This document shows positions 13,933 to 23,400 of a stretch of DNA of 38,092 nt, piece by piece. The DNA is from Pseudomonas sp. GM84 (GTDB taxonomy: Bacteria > Pseudomonadota > Gammaproteobacteria > Pseudomonadales > Pseudomonadaceae). A program made the position numbers and the translations under genes. The DNA lies in assembly GCF_000282535.1 (NCBI RefSeq), contig NZ_AKJC01000105.1, positions 1-38,092 of the forward strand. Direction: 5' to 3'. The stretch's first letter is position 1; the number at the start of each line of letters is the position of its first letter. The notes under the pieces are model-generated. The model made no database searches. It saw nothing but the letters and a program-made list of their open reading frames with translations, and was not told the origin of the DNA.

Positions 13933-15630
13933 TCAGCCCTGCTTCACTTCACGCATCGGCTTGCCTTTCACCGGCGCACCGTTAGCCACGTAGTACTTGG
14001 CGGTGCTGCGCGGCAGCGACTTGCGGCCACGGATCTTGTCCGAGATTTTCTCGGCGATCATGATCGTGGTGGCGTTGAGGTTGCCGGTGATGATGATCGG
14101 CATGATCGACGCATCGACCACACGCAGGCCCTTCATGCCATGCACGCGGCCTTCGTTGTCGACCACCGCCATGTCGTCGGTGCCCATCTTGCACGAGCAG
14201 GACGGGTGGAAGGCGGTTTCGGCGTGCTCGCGGATGAACGTGTCCAGCTCTTCATCGGTCTGCACGTGCTCGCCCGGGCTGATCTCGCGACCACGGTACG
14301 GGTCCAGCGCCGGCTGGGCCATGATCTCGCGGGTCAGGCGGATGCCGTCGCGGAACTCCTGCCAGTCCTGCTCGGTTGCCATGTAGTTGAACAGGATGCT
14401 TGGGTGCTGGCGCGGGTCCTTGGACTTGGCCTGGATACGCCCACGGCTTGGCGAACGCATCGAGCCCATGTGCGCCTGGAAGCCGTGTTCCTTCACGCCG
14501 TTGGAGCCGTTGTAGTTAATGGCCACCGGCAGGAAGTGGTACTGAATGTTCGGCCATTCGAACTCGGGGCGAGTACGGATGAAACCGCCGGCCTCGAACT
14601 GGTTGCTGGCGCCGATGCCGGTACCTTTGAACATCCACTCGGCACCAATGGCCGGCTGGTTCCACCACAGCAGCGATGGGTACAGCGAAACCGGCTGGGT
14701 GCAGGCGTACTGCAGGTACAGTTCCAGGTGGTCCTGCAGGTTCTCGCCGACGCCTGGCAGGTCGTGGACCACCGGGATGTCGAGGCTTTCCAGCAGGGCA
14801 CGTGGGCCAACACCGGAGCGCTGCAGCAGCTGCGGCGAAGCGATGGCGCCGGAGCTGACGATGACTTCCTTGCGGGCGCGGGCTTCGACGCGCTCTTCGC
14901 TGTCGCCGACCAGGTAGGTCACGCCAATGGCGCGCTTGCCGTCGAACAGCACGCGGTCGCTCAGGGCGTGGGTGACGATGGTCAGGTTCGGGCGCTTCTT
15001 GGACTGGTCCAGGTAGCCGCGTGCGGTGCTGGAGCGGCGACCTTGCTTGGTCACGGTGCGGTCCATCGGACCGAAGCCTTCCTGCTGGTAGCCGTTCAGG
15101 TCTTCAGTGCGCGGGTAACCGGCTTGCACGCCGGCTTCGACCATGGCGTGGAACAGCGGGTTGTTGCCGGCTTTTGGCGTGGTCACGCTGACCGGGCCTT
15201 CGCCACCGTGGTAGTCGTTCGGGCCGATGTCGCGGGTTTCCGCCTTGCGGAAGTACGGCAGGCAGTCCAGGTACGCCCAGTCTTCCAGGCCTGGCAGTTT
15301 TGCCCAGCCGTCGAAGTCCATGGCGTTACCACGGATGTAGCACATGCCGTTGATCAGCGAAGAACCGCCCAGGCCCTTGCCACGGCCACATTCCATGCGG
15401 CGGCCGTCCATGTGCGGCTCCGGGTCGGTCTCGTAGGCCCAGTTGTAGCGGCGGCCCTGCAGCGGGAAGGCCAGGGCGGCTGGCATCTGGGTGCGGAAGT
15501 CGAAGCGGTAGTCAGGGCCGCCAGCTTCCAGCAGCAGCACGGTGACGCCGGCGTCTTCGGTCAGGCGGGTGGCCAGGGTGTTACCGGCGGAGCCTGCTCC
15601 GACGATGATGTAATCGAATTCTTGGGACAT
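13933..15630 (-). CDS. betA: Choline dehydrogenase
   Basis: A 565-residue FAD-dependent GMC oxidoreductase, membrane-associated, that oxidises choline to betaine aldehyde (and on to betaine). The FAD-binding GAGSAG is at residues 11-16. The first GMC signature reads [15 protein letters not shown] and the second [16 protein letters not shown]. The catalytic His475 lies in [14 protein letters not shown]. The length matches BetA. The ATG at 15630 follows GAGGGT by seven bases. It is the last gene of betI-betB-betA and is followed by the terminator. Confidence 0.97.
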   Translation of the reverse strand: MSQEFDYIIVGAGSAGNTLATRLTEDAGVTVLLLEAGGPDYRFDFRTQMPAALAFPLQGRRYNWAYETDPEPHMDGRRMECGRGKGLGGSSLINGMCYIRGNAMDFDGWAKLPGLEDWAYLDCLPYFRKAETRDIGPNDYHGGEGPVSVTTPKAGNNPLFHAMVEAGVQAGYPRTEDLNGYQQEGFGPMDRTVTKQGRRSSTARGYLDQSKKRPNLTIVTHALSDRVLFDGKRAIGVTYLVGDSEERVEARARKEVIVSSGAIASPQLLQRSGVGPRALLESLDIPVVHDLPGVGENLQDHLELYLQYACTQPVSLYPSLLWWNQPAIGAEWMFKGTGIGASNQFEAGGFIRTRPEFEWPNIQYHFLPVAINYNGSNGVKEHGFQAHMGSMRSPSRGRIQAKSKDPRQHPSILFNYMATEQDWQEFRDGIRLTREIMAQPALDPYRGREISPGEHVQTDEELDTFIREHAETAFHPSCSCKMGTDDMAVVDNEGRVHGMKGLRVVDASIMPIIITGNLNATTIMIAEKISDKIRGRKSLPRSTAKYYVANGAPVKGKPMREVKQG

Positions 15631-15706
15631 GTGAGTACCCTCGTTTGGCGGTGATCAGGGAGCGAAAACGCCCGTGCGCGGTGGCACGGGCGTGGCTAGA
15701 CAGGGT

Positions 15707-17179
15707 TTAGAAAACCGAGTTGTAGCCGCCCAGCTCGACCTGGACCGACTTGATGCGAGTGTATTGAGCCAGCGAGCTGACGCCGTTCTCACGGCCGACG
15801 CCCGACTGCTTGTAGCCACCGACCGGCATTTCGGCCGGCGATTCACCCCAGGCGTTGATCCAGCAGATGCCGGCTTCGAGCTTGTGGATGATGCGGTGGG
15901 CACGGGTGATGTCGTTGGTGCACACGCCCGCGGCCAGGCCGTATTCGGTGTCGTTGGCGCGGCGGATCACTTCTTCTTCGGTTTCGTAGGAGAGGATGCT
16001 CATGACCGGGCCGAAGATCTCTTCCTTGACGATGGTCATGTCGTCGGTGCAATCGGTGAACACGGTCGGGGCCACGAAGGCGCCCTTGGCGAAGTCACCT
16101 GCGGTCAGACGCTCGCCACCGCACAGCACGCGGGCACCTTCTTCTTTACCCTTGGCGATGTAGCCCAGCACGTTTTCCATGTGTGGGAAGCTGACCAGCG
16201 GGCCGAAGTTGGTGTTCTCGTCTTCTGGGTTGCCTACACGGATGCGGGCTACGCGCTCGGCGATCTTGGCTTCGAAGGCGGCTTTCATCTCGGTAGGGAT
16301 GAATACGCGGGTGCCGTTGGTGCAGACCTGACCGGAGCTGTAGAAGTTGGCCATCATGGCGATGTCGGCGGCCTTGTCCAGGTCGGCGTCGGCGCAGATG
16401 ATCAGTGGCGACTTGCCGCCCAGTTCCATGGTCACTTCCTTCAGCGAGGAGCTGGAGGCGCTGGCCATGACTTTCTTGCCGGTGGTGGTGCCGCCGGTGA
16501 AGGAAACCTTTTCGATGCGCGGGTGCTCGGTCAGCCAGGTGCCGACTTCGCGGCCGCTGCCGGTCAGGACGTTGAACACGCCGTCCGGCAGGCCGGCTTC
16601 GGTGTAGATCTCGGCCAGTTTCAGGGTGGTCAGCGAGGTGACTTCCGACGGCTTGAAGATCATCGCGTTGCCAGCGGCCAGGGCCGGGGCGGATTTCCAC
16701 AGGGCGATCTGGATCGGGTAGTTCCAGGCGCCGATACCGACGGTCACGCCCAGCGGCTCGCGGCGGGTGTAGACGAAGGAGCTTTCACGCAGCGGGATCT
16801 GCTCGCCTTCGATGGCCGGTACCAGGCCTGCGTAGTATTCCAGCACGTCGGCGCCGGTGACGATGTCGACGTAGCGGGTTTCCGAGTACGACTTGCCGGT
16901 GTCCAGGGTTTCCAGCATGGCCAGCTCGTCGTTGCGCTCACGCAGGATGTCGACGGCGCGACGCAGGATGCGCGAACGCTGCATGGCAGTCATCGCTGCC
17001 CAGACTTTCTGGCCGCGCTCGGCGCTTTCGACGGCTTTTTCGACATCGGCCTGAGTGGCACGTTGCACGTGGGCGAGGACTTCGCCGGTAGCCGGGTTGA
17101 TGGCTTCGAAGGTGGCATCGGTGCCAGCGTCGACGTAACCGCCATCAATGTAGAGTTTTTGCGTTCCGAAACGGGCCAT
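15707..17179 (-). CDS. betB: Betaine aldehyde dehydrogenase
   Basis: A 490-residue NAD(P)+-dependent aldehyde dehydrogenase that converts betaine aldehyde to glycine betaine. Glu252 (MELGGKSP) and the catalytic Cys286 ([11 protein letters not shown]) fall at the same numbers as in the well-studied P. aeruginosa enzyme, and the coenzyme-site WNYP and FTGG motifs are present. The ATG at 17179 ([13 protein letters not shown]) is chosen by family length and a GAGGA just upstream; an in-frame start at 17221 would add 14 unrelated residues. It lies 38 bp after betI and 76 bp before betA in one operon. Confidence 0.97.
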   Translation of the reverse strand: MARFGTQKLYIDGGYVDAGTDATFEAINPATGEVLAHVQRATQADVEKAVESAERGQKVWAAMTAMQRSRILRRAVDILRERNDELAMLETLDTGKSYSETRYVDIVTGADVLEYYAGLVPAIEGEQIPLRESSFVYTRREPLGVTVGIGAWNYPIQIALWKSAPALAAGNAMIFKPSEVTSLTTLKLAEIYTEAGLPDGVFNVLTGSGREVGTWLTEHPRIEKVSFTGGTTTGKKVMASASSSSLKEVTMELGGKSPLIICADADLDKAADIAMMANFYSSGQVCTNGTRVFIPTEMKAAFEAKIAERVARIRVGNPEDENTNFGPLVSFPHMENVLGYIAKGKEEGARVLCGGERLTAGDFAKGAFVAPTVFTDCTDDMTIVKEEIFGPVMSILSYETEEEVIRRANDTEYGLAAGVCTNDITRAHRIIHKLEAGICWINAWGESPAEMPVGGYKQSGVGRENGVSSLAQYTRIKSVQVELGGYNSVF

Positions 17180-17217
17180 AGTGTCCTCGCAAGTGCAGTG
17201 TGTGATTGGCTTTCGCG

Positions 17218-17874
17218 TCACGCCCCTGCCGTGTTGGCAAGCGCCGTGCGCGTTGATTCAGCGGCCTGGTCGTCTGTTGCCAGGGTGTGCTGTTTAGCCA
17301 GTTGTAGATCCATGTATTCGTAAGCAATCCGTATCGCCTGATCGGTGTCGAATGCATCACCCGACAGCGCTCCACGCAACCATAAGCCGTCGATCAGGGC
17401 TGCCAGGCCGCGGGCTGCCTTGCGTGCATGGTAGAGCGGCAAGACGCGGCGGAACTGGCAGCACAGGTTGGAGTACAGGCGGTGGTCGTTGATCCGCTGC
17501 AACCTGTGCAAATCGGGCTGGTGCATGCTGGAAGCCCAGAAGGCCAACCAGGTTTTCATTGCCGGGCCGTTCACCTGGCTGGCATCGAAGTTGCCCTCGA
17601 TGATCACTTTCAGGTGGGCTCGCGGGCTGTCATCGGTCAGTGCCTGACGACGCGCCCTCACGCCCTCGTTGAGCATGCTCATGATGTAACCCATCGTCGC
17701 TGCGATCAGGCCGTTCTTGTCCCGAAAGTAGTGACTGATGATGCCGTTCGACACGCCGGCCAAACGGGCAATCAGCGCAATGCTGGCGTCCCCCAGTCCG
17801 ACCTGATCGACCGCTTGCAGCGTGGCTTCGATCAATTGCTGGCGGCGGATGGGTTGCATACCGACCTTGGGCAT
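17218..17874 (-). CDS. betI: TetR-family repressor BetI
   Basis: A 218-residue TetR-type regulator of betaine synthesis; choline normally relieves its repression. The N-terminal helix-turn-helix reads [20 protein letters not shown], and the ligand domain matches BetI ([34 protein letters not shown]). Family members are usually about 195-200 residues and end near the YMDLQLAKQ stretch; this one carries roughly 20 further residues. The ATG at 17874 follows GAGGAG by eight bases. It is the first gene of betIBA and sits beside a perfect 20-bp palindrome. Confidence 0.95.
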   Translation of the reverse strand: MPKVGMQPIRRQQLIEATLQAVDQVGLGDASIALIARLAGVSNGIISHYFRDKNGLIAATMGYIMSMLNEGVRARRQALTDDSPRAHLKVIIEGNFDASQVNGPAMKTWLAFWASSMHQPDLHRLQRINDHRLYSNLCCQFRRVLPLYHARKAARGLAALIDGLWLRGALSGDAFDTDQAIRIAYEYMDLQLAKQHTLATDDQAAESTRTALANTAGA

Positions 17875-18352
17875 CTTGCTATCTCCTCAGGCCTGCGAGC
17901 AGACGACGGGCGGCTGACTCGGCGAAGGCCAGTCTATTTTGTTTTGATTGAACGTTCAATCAATAAAGAATAAGCTCTGCGACAATTTGTGCCATTGACA
18001 GTTTTTCAGGCTGTTTCGAAGGCACGAACTGACACCCCAGGAAATCGTGTAACCCCCGGAATACAAGGCGTTGACGGGCTAGTGCGAAGCAAGATGCAGA
18101 TTCTGCCCAGCGGTCATGGACCCTGCGGCGGGCCCTTGGAGCGGGCGGGGTGCTCTGTGACGAATGCGCGCACCTCATGCGAGGCGTGGCATTTTTTTGC
18201 AGGCCACCTGTCTGTTTTTTTGCAACGTATCGATTCGGGATCACGGTTTCCAGGGTGCTTTTATAACACCTGTAGCAGTGGGGCTATTGCACCAATTGCT
18301 CGGGAAAAGACTGATTAGCCTCCAAAGCCGTACTGCCCGGAGCATTCGTGCA
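17875..18352. other. betI-betT divergent intergenic region
   Basis: These 478 bp hold no convincing gene. Contents are the BetI-type operator at 17944-17963, a probable betI promoter over it, and a possible betT -10 box TATAAC at 18262-18267. There are also two direct copies of TTTTTTTGCA (18192 and 18215, 23 nt apart). The betT leader is long, so regulators other than BetI may act here. Confidence 0.6.
17944..17963. promoter_or_regulatory. BetI operator (20-bp perfect palindrome)
   Basis: TTGATTGAACGTTCAATCAA reads the same on both strands, and its ATTGAACGTTCAAT core matches the kind of site I recall for BetI. On the minus strand a TTGAAC inside it, 17 bp before TAGACT, could be the -35 and -10 boxes of betIBA, so a bound repressor would block polymerase directly. 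Function is inferred from symmetry and position. Confidence 0.85.
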
Positions 18353-20356
18353 ATGAGTTCTGCCTCCCTTACCAAGCCCCCCGCCGAGAGGGTACGGGTC
18401 AACCGCGTCGTGTTCTTCACCTCCGCGCTGATGATCCTTGTTCTGACTGCCTTGCTGATCGCTGTACCCGAAACCGCTGGCCAAGTGCTGGGCGTGGCCC
18501 AGAAGTGGCTGACGCGCACTTTCGGCTGGTACTACATGCTGGTGATCTGCGGTTACCTGGTGTTCGTCGTCTACCTGGCTTTCTCCGACTACGGCAAGCT
18601 CAAGCTTGGCGGCAAGGACGACCAGCCCGACTTCAGCTACGGCGCCTGGGCCGGCATGCTGTTCTCTTCCGGTATCGGTATTTCGCTGCTCTACTTCGGC
18701 GCCTCCGAACCACTGGACCACTACTTCAACCCCCCGGAAGGCACCCCAGCCAGCCTCGAGGCCGCGCGCCAGGGCTTGCAGCTGACCTTCCTGCACTGGG
18801 GCCTGCATGGCTGGGCGATCTACGCCCTGGTCGGCCTGGCCGTGGGTTACTTCGCCTACCGCCACAACCAGCCGCTGGCCCTGCGCTCGGCGCTGTACCC
18901 GTTGGTCGGTGAGCGCTGGGTCAAGGGCGCCGCTGGCAATGCCGTGGACATCTTCGGCATGTTCGTCACCCTGCTGGGCCTGGTGACCAACCTGGGTATC
19001 GGCTCGATGCAGGTGTCTTCGGGCCTGGAATACCTGTTCGGCATGGACCACAGCAAGACCAACCTGCTGGTGGTGATCCTGGTCATGGCCGGCGTGGCCA
19101 CCGTGGCTGCGGTGTCGGGTGTGGAGAACGGTATCCGCCGCCTGTCCAACCTGAACATCATGCTGTTCAGCGGCCTGCTGATCTTCGTCCTGCTGGGCGG
19201 CGAAACCCTGCACCTGCTCAACGGCTTCGTGCAGAACGTCGGTGACTACCTCAACGGCATCGTGCTGAAGACCTTCGACCTCTACGTCTACGAGGGCGAA
19301 GCCGGCAAGTCCGAGCGCTGGCTGGGCCTGTGGACCGTGTTCTACTGGGCCTGGTGGATTTCCTGGGGCCCGTTCGTCGGCATGTTCATTGCCCGTATTT
19401 CCAAGGGCCGCACCGTGCGCCAGCTGGTCAGCGGCGTGCTGCTGATCCCGCTGGGCTTCACCCTGGCCTGGCTGTCGATCTTCGGCAACACCGCGCTGGA
19501 CCTGGTGATCAACCAGGGCGCCGTGGAACTCGGCAAGACCGCGCTGGAACAGCCGTCGATGTCGATCTACCAGCTGCTGGAATACTTCCCGGCCGCCAAG
19601 ATCGTGATCGGAGTGGCGGTGTTCGTCGGCTTCGTGCTGTTCCTCACCCCGGCCGACTCCGGCGCGGTGATGATGGCCAACCTGTCGTGCAAAGGCGGCA
19701 AGGTCGACGAAGACGCCCCGCACTGGATGGTGGTGTTCTGGTCGGTGATCATCACCCTGGTCACCATCGGCCTGCTGTTTGCCGGTAACTTCGAAGCCAT
19801 GCAGACCATGGTGGTGCTGGCCGGCCTGCCGTTCTCGGTGGTCCTGGTGCTGTTCATGTTCGGTCTGTACAAGGCCATGAAGCAGGACGTGGCGGTAGAG
19901 GGCGAGCGCGCCGAGCTGGCCGCCCGTGGCCGTCGAGGCTTCAGCGAGCGCCTGGGCCAGCTGGAGCTGCAGCCGACCCAAGCGGTGGTGCAGCGGTTCA
20001 TGGACAAGCACGTCAGCCCGGCGCTGAAAGAAGCTGCCGCGCAGTTGCAGACCCTGGGCTTCGAGGTGGAATCCCGTGTCGGCCAGTCGCGCAACATGAT
20101 GGGCCTGCGGGTGATGATGGATGAGGGCAACCCGTTCGTCTACGAAGTGAGCCTGGACGGCTACATGGCCGCGCCGAGCGAAGCGCCGGTCGAGGGCGAG
20201 CCGGAGGTGCGCCAGCGCTTCTATCGCGCCGAGGTGTACCTGCACGATGGCAGCCAGGAATACGACCTGATGGGCTTTGCGCCTGAGCAGATCGTGCGTG
20301 ATGTGCTCGATCAGTTCGAGAGCCACCGGCAGTTGCTGGGTCGCGTCTACAGCTGA
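18353..20356 (+). CDS. betT: BCCT-family choline transporter
   Basis: A 667-residue betaine/choline/carnitine transporter of the inner membrane with 12 transmembrane segments, which brings in choline for BetA and BetB. The BCCT signature is clear in WTVFYWAWWISWGPFVGMFIA followed by RISKGRT. A long cytosolic C-terminal tail of about 150 residues (KQDVAVEGERAELAARGR onward) is typical of the osmotically tuned BetT type. The ATG at 18353 (MSSASLTKPPAERVRVNRVVF) follows GGAG; the frame is open 63 codons further upstream, but that part is not family-like. It is divergent from betIBA and ends at a terminator. Confidence 0.95.
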   Translation: MSSASLTKPPAERVRVNRVVFFTSALMILVLTALLIAVPETAGQVLGVAQKWLTRTFGWYYMLVICGYLVFVVYLAFSDYGKLKLGGKDDQPDFSYGAWAGMLFSSGIGISLLYFGASEPLDHYFNPPEGTPASLEAARQGLQLTFLHWGLHGWAIYALVGLAVGYFAYRHNQPLALRSALYPLVGERWVKGAAGNAVDIFGMFVTLLGLVTNLGIGSMQVSSGLEYLFGMDHSKTNLLVVILVMAGVATVAAVSGVENGIRRLSNLNIMLFSGLLIFVLLGGETLHLLNGFVQNVGDYLNGIVLKTFDLYVYEGEAGKSERWLGLWTVFYWAWWISWGPFVGMFIARISKGRTVRQLVSGVLLIPLGFTLAWLSIFGNTALDLVINQGAVELGKTALEQPSMSIYQLLEYFPAAKIVIGVAVFVGFVLFLTPADSGAVMMANLSCKGGKVDEDAPHWMVVFWSVIITLVTIGLLFAGNFEAMQTMVVLAGLPFSVVLVLFMFGLYKAMKQDVAVEGERAELAARGRRGFSERLGQLELQPTQAVVQRFMDKHVSPALKEAAAQLQTLGFEVESRVGQSRNMMGLRVMMDEGNPFVYEVSLDGYMAAPSEAPVEGEPEVRQRFYRAEVYLHDGSQEYDLMGFAPEQIVRDVLDQFESHRQLLGRVYS

Positions 20357-20376
20357 GCTGCACGACGGTGACAGAA

Positions 20377-20406
20377 AAGGGTCCCGCCGCAATGGCGGGG
20401 CCTTTG
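20377..20406 (+). terminator. Intrinsic terminator after betT
   Basis: A GGTCCCGCC stem pairs with GGCGGGGCC around GCAAT and is followed by TTTGTT. It lies about 20-50 bp after the betT stop and separates betT from the giant-gene pair. Confidence 0.85.
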
Positions 20407-20479
20407 TTGATGTAGATACCCCCTTGTCTGCGTGGGTGCTGAACATCCTTGTGAATTACCCTCACCAGGAGCCCCTCGC

Positions 20480-23400
20480 ATGCCTTCTCAGCAAATCCCC
20501 AGCACGGACCTGCCAACGGCTGTCCGCGCGATGTTCGCCAACCGCCCGACGCTGCGTCAGGTCGCCGGCGAACAACTCATGACGATCATGCTCGCGCGCT
20601 ATCCATTGATCGCCGTTCACCGGCCAACCCTGAAATCGGCGGAGCCCTTGTTCCTCATGCGGCCGCAGCCAGACGGGGGGTGGACCTCGAAGCCGCTGGT
20701 GGATGTGCTGCTGCAAGCCCTGCTCGATGCTACGTTGCTGGACTTCTCCGGCGTCGAGGGCCTCGACTGCCATTTCAGCCTGGAGCCGCCACATCGTTTC
20801 TTCGCCATCGAGTCCAGCTTCGATACGGCCGATGGCGATCTCATCCGCGCGCAAGCGCTGGAAGCAGGTTTCAACGCATTGCTGCCGCGCCTGCACGAGC
20901 ACTTCTGCACTGCGCAGATCCACTACTGGAACGGTGACCGTGCCGAGATCGACCGTGGCCTGTGGCTGCAGCAGATGCTGCGGTTGAGTCTGTTCAATGG
21001 GCTACGCAATGAAGCGCTGGACGCCGACCAGCGTGGCTGCCTTCACGACCTGCTGCTGGGCAGGACGCGCGGTTTTACCGTTCAGGCCGTACGTATTCGA
21101 CTGCAGGCAGCAGGCAGCCGGTACAGTAAAATCCTGCCGAACTTGCTGGTCACTGCCAGCAGCGAAGTGCGCAGGCTGATGCTCTGGTGCTCGCCCGCGG
21201 GAGAGGTGCGCTGCTTCGATTCGATGGAGGCATTCGCGATTGCCTTGCAAGCTCGGATGAGCGTGCTTTACCGCTTCGAAGGCCTGAGCTGGGAGTTGCT
21301 CGACGGTGAGCATGATGCGTTTGCCCTGCAGGTGGCATTGCTGCTGGAAACCTTGCTGCAGCGTCTGGCGCGGGTGCGGCGCAGCCTTGCCCGGAGCGTC
21401 GATGAGCTCGAAGAGATGTACGCGCAGGCGTGCGAGCCGTCGCATTTCTTTGCCCCGCGCCGCGAACCGGCCAGCATTGCAGCCACGTTGAAGCTGCCGG
21501 GAGGCCTCAGGCGGGCGGGGAAGGATGACCAGACCGCCTATGCCCAGGTCGTGCTCGACCTTGCCGTGCTGCAGTCCGCCTCTGGAGGAGATTATTCCCT
21601 GGAGGGCGTCGAAGACCTGCACAGCTACACGAAGCGACGGCTGCGTGAAGAAATGCTCGCCGACCATCCGCTCGATGCCAATTATTTCTCCGATGACCTG
21701 TTGCTGACGGTGGATACCTTTGCCGACGACGGTCACGGGCTGGGTTTCGGTCAGCAGATAGGCAGCAAGACCATTACCCTTGCCGAGCTGGCCGTCGGCC
21801 GCCTGGATGCTACGCACGCCGGGGTGGTCACGGCGATAAGGCATCGGCAAGGCCAGCTGATCATGGGTTGGATGACCGTTGACTACCTTCGCGAGCTGGT
21901 CGGTAGGGTCGATATCGGCGGTACGTATCCGCTCTACGTCAATGCTCAGCTGGACAATGTCGACACCCGCGAGCAACGGTTTGCCAGGTTTGCCGAACAA
22001 TGGCGGCTCACGCTGCACTTCGATGCTGTGCGGGCAAGAGTCATCAAGGCCATCGACGTTTCTGCCTACCGGGTACTTGAGCAATTCTGCCGCCAAGGCA
22101 AGGCGAGAGTCAGAATGGCGCCACTGGCGTTCAAGCGGTCGCCCACTTCGCAGGTGATCGACCAGGTACACGGCATGTACGTGATCGAACTCAGCGAGCC
22201 TTCCGTGCTGCTTCTCTACTGCCCGTTGTACCCCCATAACGCGTTAGCGCAGTTCGTTGACGCCCAAGCCCTGATGGCGGCCATTAGCGAACCCGGTGCG
22301 TTGCAGGAGGCTGTGCTGATGTGGTTGGAGCAGCCCCAGCGGGCGATTTATGACAATGGCGGCTTCAGGGAACCCCATTTGCTGCACTGGCAATTCGATC
22401 CGTTCGACCCTCTGGAAAAACCTGCGCCCGCACAGTTGGTGAAACAGTTTCACGGGCAGGATCTGGATAGATACATGTTCGAAGCCCGGCGCAAGCTCAT
22501 GATCGAGGTCGCCGATCGCAGTGCGATGAGCAACAGTGAGCAGCGCTGGGCAGTGATCAAGGCTTTTTCCTGGCAGTTGCTGAACGCGATCTTGCCCGTG
22601 CTACCGGGGCCGGTTGCCGCCGTTGCCTGGCTCTACGCCGGAATACAAGGCTTGGTGGATGATGTCGAAGCGTTAGCGAGCAATGATACGTCGACGGTGA
22701 CCGAAGCCGTCGTCGATCTTCTCAACAACACCCTCATGGCCCTGATTCACCTGCAGTTGCCAACCCCGCAGCCGGGAGGGGCATATCCTGTGACACCGCT
22801 CCGCCGGCAGGGCGAGTTGGCCCTCGGTGACGGCCTGAGTCTTCTCCCTGGCGCACAGCCTGCACCAGGTGATGCCGTGTCGATAAGCACCCTGCAAGTG
22901 GGCGTGGATACCGTATTGGACTTTTCCTGGCACGGCGCTGGCGGCGTCAATGGCCTGTCCCCGACGCAGCGCGGCCGGTTGCGCCAGCTGGTGGCCGATG
23001 TTTCGGTAGTGGGGCGGCGCCCCGAACAAATGGGCGCTGCTACTGGGCTCTACAGGCTGAGCGAGCGCTATTACGTCCTGCTTGGGTATGACGTCTATGA
23101 GGTGCTGCTTGATCATGGGGCATGGATCGTTGGTCCCGACAAGACCGTTGGCCCTGCGCTCATCAGTGACAATGGCACTTGGCGGATCAGCACCGGCTTG
23201 CTCGGTGGTTCTGGGAGGAGCCCTGCCCAGGCTCGGGTTCGTCAGAAGCTGGAGGCGCGGATCAAGCACAGTCTCGATGAAGTTGAACAGCACCTGGTTG
23301 CAGCGGGGCTTGGGACTTCGAAGTACCAGACGCTTGGTGCGGAAATCGAGGCCTTGCAAGTCAGGCTGGACAAGCTCGACCTTGAGTTGCAGCAACCACC

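Noticed and set aside
14140..17323. Two plus-strand frames of 504 and 549 codons over betA and betB
   Set aside because: Antisense shadows without signals or motifs; the minus-strand genes are unmistakable.
18284..20446. 720-codon minus-strand frame across betT
   Set aside because: Same cause: antisense to betT, rich in His and Gln, no domain.
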